Assembly (NCBI GenBank): GCA_027923505.1
Contig: BROI01000010.1
Coordinates: 372,001-436,000 of the forward strand
Origin: Mayamaea pseudoterrestris
Lineage: Eukaryota > Bacillariophyta > Bacillariophyceae > Sellaphorales > Sellaphoraceae
Direction: 5' to 3'
Length of the DNA stretch: 64,000 nucleotides
Shown piece after piece: positions 9,230 through 20,300 of this stretch (position 1 is the stretch's first letter; each line of letters begins with the position of its first letter). The translations under genes were made by a program, and so were the position numbers. The notes beneath the pieces are model-generated. The model was not told the DNA's origin. It worked only from the letters and a program-made list of their open reading frames with translations, and ran no database searches.

Positions 9230-11485
9230 ATGACGACGATTGATGTAACGACCTACAAGCGTGCCGTCGGTAAAGTCTTCGATATTCCGTGGCTCGCAGC
9301 GTCCGCAGCTTGGGACCCAAACGACCCTACCGCAGTATGCTTCGAATCCGAGGAACTCACGACTGCGGAGGCGATGGCCGAGTTGTCGGAACAAGACGTG
9401 ACGAACATTAAGAACCAGTACCATTGGTCGACGATACGAACAAGCCGATTGCGCAAGCTCATGAGTTGGATTCACGAGCAACGTCGGACGACTGCGCAAT
9501 GGCAAGACTTGGAGAAAGACCACATTACGAGCCGAGACCTCCCAGTAGCACCGGGGTCGCCGACCGCAGGAAACCGCAGTTTCGGAGACTTCAGCGTTAT
9601 CGGAGGCAACGACACCACGACGAAGCAACACGACATCAAGCTGGATCTGAAGACCATGCTGGAGCTCAAGAACGATTGCAAGTTCTGCTCCTACTGGCGG
9701 GCCTTCAAGAACCGCATGCGAAGCGAGCAACTCGGCTACTTTTGGGACGACGAGTTCAAGGCACCAGCTGCACTCAAGCCCGAATTCGCCGAGTATCAGT
9801 ATCAGTGTTCGAAGCTTTTAGCGGCGCTCGAGTATACCTGCAAGACACCGCAGAGCAAGCTCATTGTCCGCAAGCACATCGACAGCGCGAATGCCTCAGC
9901 GTGCATTGCAGAGTTGGAGGCGACATTCCTCGATGGGATGGCGCGCAAGTTGGATCTACGTTTGGCCGAAGACGAATGGCGCAATTTCACCCTCGACGCG
10001 GGTTATGCCAAGTCTCTCGTCAATTGGCTCATCCAGTGGTCCAGCAAGGAAGAAAACTACAATGACTACGCCGAGGAAACCAAGCTACTTACAGCAAGCA
10101 CGAAGCGTCAGATTTTGGAGCGCGCGGTTTTCCGTCATGCGGATATGGCAGCGGCGGTGAACATGGCGCTGATCGAAGAGTCCAAGACCGGCAACCCGAT
10201 GGCGTACACCCAGTTTTGGAACCTCCTGAACGACGTCGCACGTCAATCTGACAATCGTCGTGGCATCAAGGAGACCGAGAAGCGTCAGGCGAACCAATCT
10301 GAGCAGACTAAGAAAGAGAAGGAGAAGACAAAGAAGGCAAGCGCGAACAATTCCCAGTCTACGCCAAGTAGCAGCAACAATCAGCAATCCAATCAGGGGG
10401 GCGGTGGTCGCGGCGACTTGAGCACGGGACGAGGCGGCGGCGGCCGCGGTCGGGGAGATACTCGTTCGTATGTTCGCAGCTATGCCGACACGAAGACGAT
10501 CGAAATTCCCAGCGACGTGAATGCGACGATTCCACCAAACACGTGGCGACTCCTTACCCGCGATCAGCAACATGAAGTGTTTGAACGCCGTGGTACGAGT
10601 CGAGCGGCCAGTGCTGCAGGTGGTTCGACATCAGCAACACAGGCAGGCAACACGCAGACGACGAGTACAACACGCAACGCAAACGTCGCAGCCACTTCAT
10701 CAGCGGCAACGACGGCGAGTGCGGCGACCAAGCGTGTAAACAACACCAGCCGTGGCTCAGCGATGCGAAGTTTCTTAGGTCCAGACCAGCCCACAACTAC
10801 GACTCGGGGAGCAAATATTGCTCAGAGTTGCAAGTACAAAGTCGCGAGCATTGACCTGGATAAGCATTCAGCGTCGACTGTCAATCGCGGCGCGAGTGGC
10901 GGAGTATGGGGAGCGGACGGCCGCATCCTTACCGAGGACAAGTTCCACAAGATTGAAGTCACTGGAGTCGGTGGTCTCAAACTTCCGGACCTGTCTACCG
11001 TCACAGCAGTCGCCAAGCTTAAGAGCACCAAGGGTTGGGTCGTCGGCGAGTTCCATAATTACGCATATTCTGGAACCGGCAAGACGATTCATTCGAGTAT
11101 GCAGATGGAAGCCTTCGGACTTCATGTCAACGACAAGCATTACAACTTTGGTGGCAAGTTACGAATCGAAACGCCAGACGGATACAAGTTTATGCTCGAA
11201 ATGGAAAGTGGCATGGCGACCATGCCAATGTTTCCAGTGTCGGCGCATGAGCTTCACACCTTACCTCGGGTCATGATGACCTTCGATGGACCTTGGGATC
11301 GGAATGAGTTTGACGTCGAGCCGACCGAGGACGACAACTATGACTCTTCGGATGACGATGACAACGAGGACGACGTACCGGACTTGTTGTCGCGCGACGA
11401 AGACGACGAAGACAGTGACGACGAAGAGGGCTTCACGCAGCACGTTGCGTTCGTGCGAATCACACCCATCGTCAGAGCAACGTGA
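9230..11485 (+). CDS. Copia 1 Gag-protease polyprotein, protease active site mutated
   Basis: 751 residues, uninterrupted, ending at TGA 11483-11485. Residues about 1-360 are a Gag-like helical region. Residues about 385-425 form an RGG-rich patch (GGGGRGDLSTGRGGGGRGRG) in place of the usual CCHC zinc knuckle and probably bind RNA. A Ser/Thr/Ala-rich linker follows. The segment near residue 545-700 is the retropepsin-like part: the D(R)GAS active-site motif reads NRGAS here (Asn552 encoded at 10883-10885) whereas Copia 2 has DRGAS, so this protease should be dead. The C-terminus is Asp/Glu-rich. Downstream integrase sequence lies in the same ancestral frame beyond the TGA. The reading frame is intact although the element is truncated. 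Confidence 0.88.
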   Translation: MTTIDVTTYKRAVGKVFDIPWLAASAAWDPNDPTAVCFESEELTTAEAMAELSEQDVTNIKNQYHWSTIRTSRLRKLMSWIHEQRRTTAQWQDLEKDHITSRDLPVAPGSPTAGNRSFGDFSVIGGNDTTTKQHDIKLDLKTMLELKNDCKFCSYWRAFKNRMRSEQLGYFWDDEFKAPAALKPEFAEYQYQCSKLLAALEYTCKTPQSKLIVRKHIDSANASACIAELEATFLDGMARKLDLRLAEDEWRNFTLDAGYAKSLVNWLIQWSSKEENYNDYAEETKLLTASTKRQILERAVFRHADMAAAVNMALIEESKTGNPMAYTQFWNLLNDVARQSDNRRGIKETEKRQANQSEQTKKEKEKTKKASANNSQSTPSSSNNQQSNQGGGGRGDLSTGRGGGGRGRGDTRSYVRSYADTKTIEIPSDVNATIPPNTWRLLTRDQQHEVFERRGTSRAASAAGGSTSATQAGNTQTTSTTRNANVAATSSAATTASAATKRVNNTSRGSAMRSFLGPDQPTTTTRGANIAQSCKYKVASIDLDKHSASTVNRGASGGVWGADGRILTEDKFHKIEVTGVGGLKLPDLSTVTAVAKLKSTKGWVVGEFHNYAYSGTGKTIHSSMQMEAFGLHVNDKHYNFGGKLRIETPDGYKFMLEMESGMATMPMFPVSAHELHTLPRVMMTFDGPWDRNEFDVEPTEDDNYDSSDDDDNEDDVPDLLSRDEDDEDSDDEEGFTQHVAFVRITPIVRAT

Positions 11486-12317
11486 CTTATACGAATCTCG
11501 GACACGACAATCAACCTGTTTACACCGAGAAGGAGCTGAATGTTTGTGCCGTCGTACAGAAGTACATGCGGATCTCGTCTATCAGCCCTACAAGTCTATC
11601 CTGCCAAAGAAACCTGATATCGACGCATTGCTGCCGAACTTTGCATGGTACCCGGCGCAGACGATCAAGGATACTTTGCGCCACAGCACACAGTTCAACA
11701 TGCACGAGCGCCGATACCCCCCACAAATGCATCGAAAGAGCCAATTCCTGAACGTCTACCATCTAGATGATTGCGTGGCCCATGACTTCATGTTCTTCAA
11801 TGAACCGGCCATGGATGATCATATCGATGGACATGCAGGGTGCACAGTCATGCAGCTATTCTATGGTTGCCGCAGTCAGATCATTGTCGTGTATCCCATG
11901 CGGATGAAAGGTGACGTACCGAAACGATTCCGTGATTTCATCCGCAAGTGTGGAGCTCCGTTGGAAGTCTTCTCGGATAATGCGAAAGAAGCGATGAGTG
12001 CCGAGTTTGACGAAGTAATGCGCGAGTTCATGATTCGCCGTCGTCACACATCGGAGCCGTACTACCAGAATCAAAATCCAGCCGAGCGCATCATCGGGCA
12101 CGTAAAGGAAAGCCATGAATGACTTATGGACCGAACGGGCACTCCGGCATGCTTCTGGCTACGCGCTTTACTCTTTCAGACCGAGATGTACCGTCATTTG
12201 TCGCATCCAGCCTTTGACGGCAAGTCTCCCATCGAGTTTATCACTGGGCAAGTCCCCGACGTGTCGGGGATTTGGCATTTTCGTTGGTTTGAAATTGTCA
12301 ACTACTTTGTCAAGGTT
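11486..12317 (+). pseudogene. Copia 1 pol remnant: integrase core only
   Basis: It matches the integrase of Copia 2, including HIDGHAGCT, VFSDNAKEAM and NPAERIIGHVKESHE, which carry candidate catalytic Asp, Asp and Glu residues. A 2-base insertion near 11527-11530 and a 1-base deletion near 11565 (both relative to Copia 2) move the frame. A CGA-to-TGA change at 12120-12122 adds a stop. Homology resumes in frame (GTPACFWLRALLFQTEMY) and ends at ...NYFVK near 12316, where the sequence switches to a minus-strand Copia. Confidence 0.88.
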
Positions 12318-12955
12318 GTTGTCTCCAAGCATCCATGAAAGGTCCGTCGGCGGAACTCCCAACATCGCGTAGCGTGAAGCGGAGTCCATGATCTGCTCGT
12401 ACTCACTCTGCAGCTGCTACAAACTCAGCCGTACGTAAGCGTCGATGTCTGGCTTGAAGTTTAGAAAATATAATCGACGACTGTTCCATTCAACATGTAG
12501 CATGCCCTTTGCCCGTCCCGTCGTGTAATGGTGGTACGGGTTTGCATCTTCAAGCGTTGACATGCGCCCTTGCCGCATGTTCCACGCTCTTCATGAATCT
12601 TTACACACTGTAATCCCAATCCATCTTGTCAGCATGCGTATCGCTCGTCCATTGGAATCGAAACGTTGGATCGAATCGCTCCATCCGGGTATCGTCACCG
12701 TAAGTATCACTTAAATATGCTTCAACCGTTCCAAGTGCCCCGATCGTGGCGCAGCTCGGAATCTCCCATAGTCATGACAGCACAGTGAATGTCGAATCGA
12801 CATAAACTTACTGCCCATTGCAACGCACCAATGATCGATTGATCCCATTCCGTCGTGTCAAGTTCTTTTGTTCGTCGAGTTCCGGATGATCGCCGTCGCG
12901 TAGTGGACTTGTCTGCGGTCGCGGTTCCCTCGCCCGAACATTTCTTTGTAGTTCG

Positions 12956-13366
12956 CTAATAGTCTTTGTGACGTACTTCTTCGCTCCAAAGCAGAGTACG
13001 CCGTCGTCGATCCCGCCAAGCGTCTGCGCCCAAATGATATGCCAATGGACCGACGCCCTTCAACTTGTAGTTGTAGTTCTCAATTAAAGATCCGTTAGTT
13101 CGCCCCGGATTCTTCATTGCTATCGCTTCATCTCGTCGACATACACACAAAACGTATTCGTAGTGCGTGCCCTTATCAGCGCATCCACACGTCCGGTTCT
13201 GCGATACACGTGAAGCCAATGTCGCAGGCGTGTCTGCAAATATTCGTGCTGATGGCCTGGCGTGCGGGCCGTATAGTGCCTTCACGATATTGAGCGTGTG
13301 ACCTCGAAGCTCCCGAACTCCGGACCTGCCCACGATATAAACCTTCTCTTTCGTTTTCGCTTCCAA
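12956..13366 (-). pseudogene. Decayed Copia reverse transcriptase fragment
   Basis: The 136-residue open stretch includes KEKVYIVG, HTLNIVKALYG, YNYKLKGVGPLAYHLGAD and TLLWSEEVRHK, each aligned in order with the Copia 2 reverse transcriptase (KEKVYFVG, HILVIVKALYG, YKFKLKGVGHPEYHLGGD, TLYWSAKTYVAK). The catalytic VDD region between them is scrambled by frameshifts. It is part of the old reverse-oriented Copia. Confidence 0.85.
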
Positions 13367-16300
13367 GTATGCGTTGCCGACGTCAGCTGCCCCACAGTTC
13401 CAGACCGTTGAGTTCCGCTAACATAGCTACCATTATTAGACTTCGCAATGACACAACGCCAGTAAACTGAATCGCCGGCTCTGTCATATGTCCTCCCTGC
13501 AGCAGTCGTGCTTTCCGTCGCAAATCGTGCTTGACATCGAATATCAATATTGCACGTTTATTCGTTTTCCCACGACGCCGGCATAACCTTACGACTCCTT
13601 GATCTGAGGCGTGTCGTAATCATTTTATCTGATTTAGTTCCGTTCGAATCGCATCCGTCCACAGCGTGTTGCCGTTGATCTCGTCGAAATACTTTCGCAT
13701 CCTTATAGTTGCGCGGCAATCTTACGCCAAATTGTAGCGTCGCCGTTTGCTTTCGATTTTCGTTTCGCTGCTGTCACCATCTGTGAAACTTCTTTAAACT
13801 TCCGAGTGTAATGTTCCAGCTGCTTCCATCCTGGTTTGCTCGAGTAAGCCATCTTGAAGTCTACTCTGCGATCGTTTCGGATCGTCCTTCTTCAGTAGGC
13901 TCCACGTCGTCGTTCCGTCGGTCCATTCGCGAGAACGTTACTGAACTTCCCTTGTATGTCGGATATTCGGTTCAAATTAAGCTCGTGTCCGATTACTCGT
14001 GAATACCCACTTCGCCGGATCTTTATTTTGTTGCTCTCGATTAAATCTGACAGTTCGTTGTAACTTATTAAGTCTTCGCTGTGGCTCTTCTCCCATTTGG
14101 ATTAAAGGAAACCTTTTCGTTTGAGTAGCTCGTTTGCGATACGATATATTCGCATACAGTCGCTCGCATTTTTCTGACCGTTTTCGTGTTCCTTACGAAC
14201 GTGCGTCCGATGAGTTCGCTTGGGAGAACAGAGGGCATTTATTCCCTGATTCTTGCTCAGCCCTTCTGAAGAACTTCGCTGGTACGTTGGCGTGGTTCTG
14301 CCATCAGAAATTGTTTCGTCGTCGTTTCCTTCGTAGGTTGTCGTGACTACTTTCTGTCACATTCGTGCTATGGTAGCGTCCTGTCGAGATGTGGAGTTTC
14401 AAATTTCGTTCGCTTGCCGCGTGTAGCTGCTGAAATCTCCCCTCTCCAGACTCCAGGAAGGAAGGCAACTCTCGTGGTAACAAGTACTGCGCGAACACGT
14501 TGGGGAATCGCCTCGTATCTGTCCTCAGAACGAGAAAATCATGTCGGACCACTATTCTCATGCCCTACGAATCGGCTGTTGCCAGATCGTACCGCCGAGG
14601 AAGACTCCCTGCGCCTCAAGCGTACGTTCCAATGTAACAAGGAAATATCCGGCAAATTTCGACGCCTTCTTTCCAGATTTTTCAGCGGGGCGTTCAGAGA
14701 TGATTACGAATTTAATCCAGCAAAACCCAGCAATGGCCTGGCGCTCGTTGGAGGTTCTCCGCATCTAATGCCCCGGCGTGATGGCGTTCGCACTTTTGTT
14801 CTGGATGACCGTTCTGTGGTCACTTGAGTGTACCGACAGAGATCCTCACACCTTGCATCTCACTTGAGAAGCATCCTTGGACGCCCACCGCTGATAAATC
14901 CTCCCTATGCGTTTGACATTTCTCTCCGACTTCATCGGGTAACCGCAGCGTGTAAAACTTTTGTCAACAACTGCATCTTAGTAAGCTCCCCATGCCCTAA
15001 ATTCCATCATCAAACTTGCGTGTCAGGTGTTGTGTCCGTGGCGAATAGTTCGCAAACCTGACTCCATGATTTCGTGGGTTGAAAGTCGTGGTGTGCTGAG
15101 ATGATACCATGCTTCCGTGTGACGTAAAGTCTGTTGAACTTCGCTCAGTCGGGACCCATCGTACGGACGAAGAGCATTATAATCGGTTCACTTGCTGCTT
15201 ACTTCCCCTGCGTGAAAACTGACGTGTCACCTTCCGATGATCAGTGTCAATTCATCCCTCTTTTTTCCTTCTAGATCCATCTGATCTTTTTGAATCGTGC
15301 TCGACGCCGTAAACTGGTCCACTTCGCGTCATGATGACTGTCTTCTCGTTCATCACCAGCCATCCACAGTCCTCCATTTTTGCGTTCCGCATTAATCTCG
15401 TCGAGCGATGTCCATCGCGCATTGATTCCGGGAGCAATGAATCGTTGGTCGTCTCGCTTTAAAAGCATACTGGTGACACAAAAAGCAGAATGGTTTCGCC
15501 ACTAAGGGTCTTTGCCAGTCACTGCGTGCCAATCTTGAGCTGGGACAATTATCGTCAATACCAGTCACATCCACTTTCGTTTCCGACCGAGCATATCTCC
15601 TCGCATAAGCCTCGTTCGCGCCTGTCGATTTTTCCATGTGGCCCTCCGGGATGCATGGTGAACTGATTACCTGTCGTGTTATCGTCTCAGATCCTGTCAC
15701 TTGCTGAGTTGTGTACTCCTTTTTGCAAACCGATTCATTTGGTCTAACCACTATGCCTGCTGAATTTGCTTCGTGATCGTTCCTATTCCTCGCGTCCTCT
15801 TGATAGCGCCGCGTTGACTTGGTCTGCGTCGTGCCTCCTCGTTGTTGCCCCCCTCCTTTCTTCTTGGCCTCCCCTTTCCTTCCTTTTATCGAACTTCATC
15901 TCAACCAACTTCATCCTTCACCTCTTTTTTCTCTTTCCGCCCGAAAGGCCACCCCTCCTTTCTTCATGCGCTTGTGTTTCGTTGTTTTTTGGTTTTTTAC
16001 TTGATCACACTCTTCTCTGCGCGAAGTTCTTCGTCGTGTTGCCCCATGTGTTTCTTGATGGCCTTCTCACAACCTCTTGATGACGGTTACATGTCGTTCG
16101 TTGTAAACCTGTCAGAGCTTCTCGTCCCATTTCGAGCAACCAGATGACTTTCTTGTAGAACATGGAGTTGTCTGGCCATACCGACTTCTCGGTGCGTTTC
16201 CCTGCTTGTTCGCGCGGTCTTCTTCCTTCTTGTACTTCTTCTTGAACTGCTGTACTGCGTGATGCAACGGAGTTCGACAGTGGTGAGAAGATCCTGTACA

Positions 16301-16989
16301 CAAACACATTCTTCTTTGCATCGCCTTCTGTTCCTTTGTCCCTTTTCCTTTGGGTCATTCGTCGTCAAAGACTTCGTGGAAGTCGTGCAATGTAGCGATG
16401 ACTTTCAACTTCGAATCCACTGTTTCCACGAGGAATCCTTCATTTCTTTACAATCCTTACAACGATAACTTTGTAATTCTGAATACACTGTCTTTCTCCC
16501 GAGTCACTTCGTGACCTTCTCCCCTTTGCACCTTCGCTCGTTTGACTTCCCTTTCTTGTGAGTTTGGTCGTCCTTCTTGGATTCCGTTTCGCTTTCGCCG
16601 CTGGAGGTTTCGCTCCGCTTCCGCTGCCACGCTTCGCAATGTTGCGTTGGACTCTTCTCGTCTGTAGGCGTCGCCAGCGTTTCGGTGGTCAGTTGCGACC
16701 ATGTCTTGATGTCGGCGACTCTTGCGCCAATCGCGTTGTGATCGTCTTTTTCTCTTCTTGTGTTCCTCGTTTCCCTGCGATGACATTTCCCACTTTTTTT
16801 GTTCCTTTTCCTCCATCTCGATCATTGCCATTTACTCGAGTGCTAACTCCTTGAACTGAGGATCCTGGAAACGCCTACGTTCTCTTCGTAAACATGCGCA
16901 AACGCCGCGTCTTTCTGCGCGCGTTTCCGCCATCGTTGTCGTCGTGACAATGTTCTTGCTATCACCTGCGGAACTTTCCGGACCAAGAA

Positions 16990-17352
16990 CCAACGTCGCG
17001 TCCGCGTTCGTAAATCAATGTACTCTTCTCGATAAAGTCTCTCACAAGAGTCTCAAACAGTGTTAATCTTGTAACTTGTAAATCAAATCGTTGCACCTTT
17101 CGCTTGTACTGTCCTTGGATGGCCAATCCAAGCTTGCAGTTGCTACAATACGAGAGACAAATAAATCCTTTCTTAACTCTTCAAGCTTATAAGTCTGCTT
17201 GTTTCTACTCTATATCGCACTAGTTTCACAATATCTTTTTCGCTTCGCCGATCCTGCCACGCATCACGCGATCGTGAGCTGTGGTGAGCCCGTCCCTGTG
17301 TCACCCTATCGGACATTCGGTGTGACTTGCCCGATTTTCGCTGTTTTCGTTC
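16990..17352 (-). repeat. Possible LTR of the old reverse Copia
   Basis: Non-coding sequence between the decayed gag region and the first satellite A unit, in the position where the 5' LTR of a minus-strand element would lie. No second copy exists in the window for comparison, and it does not match the Copia 1/2 LTR, so this rests on position only. Confidence 0.25.
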
Positions 17353-20300
17353 GCATCCTGCAATGCGGGCTGAGACTGGTGACAAGTTGTCACCAAATAC
17401 ATTGCCATTCCCTAAGACACCAGCCAAGCCTACCAACTTGTAGCACAGCCTGAATAATGATGTTGGCACCAATCTGGTGTATTTTGGGCACCTACAGGGC
17501 TTGCTGTAGGGGTTTGATGTCCCGGCATCTGGGGGCTGAGACTGGTGACAAGTTGTCACCAAATACATTGCCATCCCCTGAGACACCAGCCAAGCCTACC
17601 ATCTTGTAGCGCAGCCTGAATAAGGATGTTGGCACCATTCTGGTGTATTTTAGGCACCTACAGGGCTTGCTGTAGGGGCGTTTGAATGTCACGGCATCTG
17701 CGGGCTGAGACTGGTGACAAGTTGTCACCAAATACATTGCCATCACCTCAGACACCAGCCAAGCCTACCATCTTGTAGCGCACCTGAATAAGGAGTTGGC
17801 ACCATTCTGGTGTATTTTGGGCACCTACAGGGCTTGCTGTAGGGGCGTTTGAATGTCACGGCATCTGCGGGCTGAGACTGGTGACAAGTTGTCACCAAAT
17901 ACATTGCCATCCCCTGAGACACCAGCCAAGCCTACCATCTTGTAGCGCAGCCTGAATAAGGATGTTGGCACCATTCTGGTGTAGTTTGGGCACCTACAGG
18001 GCTTGCTGTAGGGGCGTTTGAATGTCACGGCATCTGCGGGCTGAGACTGGTGACAAAATGTCACCAAATACATTGCCTTCCCCTGAGACACCAGCCAAGC
18101 CTACCATCTTGTAGCGCAGCCTAAATAAGGATGTAGACACCATTCTGGAGTATTTTGGGCACCTACAGGGCTTGCTGTAGGGGCGTTTGAATGTCACGGC
18201 AGCTGCGGGCTGAGACTGGTGACAAGTTGTCACCAAATACATTGCCATCCCCTGAGACACCAGCCAAGCCTACCATCTTGTAGCGCAGCCTGAATAAGGA
18301 TGTTGGCACCAATCTGGTGTAGTTTGGGCACCACAGGGGCTTGCTGTAGGGGCGTTTGAATCCACGGCATCTGCGGGCTGAGACTGTGACATTGTCACCA
18401 AATACATTGCCATCTGGACACCAGCCAAGTCTACCATCTTGTAGCGCAGCCTGAATAAGGATGTTGGCACCATTCTGGTGTATTTTGGGCACCTACAGGG
18501 CTTGCTGTGGGGGCGTTTGAATGTCACGGCATCTGCGGGCTGAGACTGGTGACAAGTTGTCACCAAATACATTGCCATCCCCTGAGACACTAGCCAAGCC
18601 TACCATCTTGTAGCGCAGCCTGAATAATGATGTTGATGCCATGGTGGTGTACGTGGGCTCCTACTGGGCTTGCTGTCTGGGCGTTTGAATGTCACGGCCT
18701 CTGCGGGCTGAGACTGGTGACAAGTTGTCACCAGAAACATTGCCATCCCCTGAGACACCAGCCAAGCCTACCATCTTGTAGCGCAGTCTGAATAATGATG
18801 TTGGCACCATTCTGGTGTATTTTGGGCACCTACAGGGCTTGCTGTAGGGGCGTTTGAATGTCACGGCATCTGCGGGCTGAGACTGGTGACAAGTTGTCAC
18901 CAAATACATTGCCATCCCCTGAGACACCAGCCAAGCCTACCATCTTGTAGCGCAGCCTGAATAAGGATGTTGGCACCATTCTGGTGTATTTTGGGCACCT
19001 ACAGGGCTTGCTGTAGGGGCGTTTGAATGTCACGGCATCTGCGGGCTGAGACTGGTGACAAGTTGTCACCAAATACATTGCCATCCCCTGAGACAGCAGC
19101 CAAGCCTACCATCTTGTAGCGCAGCCTGAATAAGGATGTTGGCACCATTCTGGTGTATTTTGGGCACCTACAGGGCTTGCTGTAGGGGCGTTTGGATGTC
19201 ACGGCATCTGCGGGCTGAGACTGGTGACAAGTTGTCACCAAATACATTGCCATCCCCTGAGACACCAGCCAAGCCTACCATCTTGTAGCGCAGCCTGAAT
19301 AATGATGTTGGCACCATTCTGGTGTATTTTGGGCACCTACAGGGCTTGCTGTAGGGGCGTTTGAATGTCACGGCATCTGCGGGCTGAGACTGGTGACAAG
19401 TTGTCACCAAATACATTGCCATCCCCTGAGACACCAGCCAAGCCTACCATCTTGTAGTGCAGCCTGAATAATGATGTTGGCACCATTCTGGTGTATTTTG
19501 GGCACCTACAGGGCTTGCTGTAGGGGCGTTTGAATGTCACGGCATCTGCGGGCTGAGACTGGTGACAAGTTGTCACCAAATACATTGCCATCCCCTGAGA
19601 CACCAGCCAAGCCTACCATCTTGTAGCGCAGCCTGAATAATGATGTTGGCACCATTCTGGTGTATTTTGGGCACCTACAGGGCTTGCTGTAGGGGCGTTT
19701 GAATGTCACGGCATCTGCGGGCTGAGACTGGTGACAAGTTGTCACCAAATACATTGCCATCCCCTGAGACACCAGCCAAGCCTACCATCTTGTAGCGCAG
19801 CCTGAATAAGGATGTTGGCACCATTCTGGTGTATTTTGGGCACCTACAGGGCTTGCTGTAGGGGTGTTTGAATGTCATGGCATCTGCGGGCTGAGACTGG
19901 TGACAAGTTGTCACCAAATACATTACCATCCCCTGAGACACCAGCCAAGCCTACCATCTTGTAGCGCAGCCTGAATAATGATGTTGGCACCATTCTGGTG
20001 TATTTTGGGCACCTACAGGGCTTGCTGTAGGGGCGTTTGAATGTCCAGCATCTGCGGGCTGAGACTGGTGACAAGTTGTCACCAAATACATTGCCATCCC
20101 CTGAGACACCAGCCAAGCCTACCATCTTGTAGCGCAGCCTGAATAAGGATGTTGGCACCATTCTGGTGTATTTTGGGCACCTACAGGGCTTGCTGTAGGG
20201 GCGTTTGAATGTCACGGCATCTGCGGGCTGAGACTGGTGACAAGTTGTCACCAAATACATTGCCATCCCCTGAGACACCAGCCAAGCCTACCATCTTGTA

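Larger units (their letters stand above)
8745..12317 (+). mobile_element. Copia 1: 5' part of a Ty1/Copia LTR retrotransposon
   Basis: It contains a 5' LTR, an intact gag-protease reading frame and the integrase part of pol, then stops abruptly at 12317, where minus-strand Copia sequence takes over. Chromodomain, reverse transcriptase, RNase H and 3' LTR are missing. It is closely related to Copia 2 (39164-45868), with only scattered differences in Gag. Pol has frameshifts near 11527 and 11565 and a CGA-to-TGA change at 12120, so the element cannot be autonomous. Confidence 0.9.
12318..17352 (-). mobile_element. Old decayed Copia element in reverse orientation
   Basis: Read on the minus strand, this stretch follows Copia 2 from RNase H backwards. 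SWMLGDNN near 12317-12340 corresponds to the RNase H SAWMYGDNQ. 12956-13366 is a decayed reverse transcriptase. 13380-13740 matches the segment with VFVYDVKHDLRYKA-type and KEARRLQEAAGH-type homology. Further right the match fades through the integrase and gag region (Arg/Lys/Glu-rich reading around 16460-16830). Many indels and stops show it is much older than the two other copies. No intact frame remains. Short open frames in 13800-16850 appear accidental. Confidence 0.7.

Noticed and set aside
13800-16860. Several 60-140 residue open frames on both strands
   Set aside because: They lie in the decayed Copia, are low complexity or unrelated to any family, and no pair forms a plausible gene.
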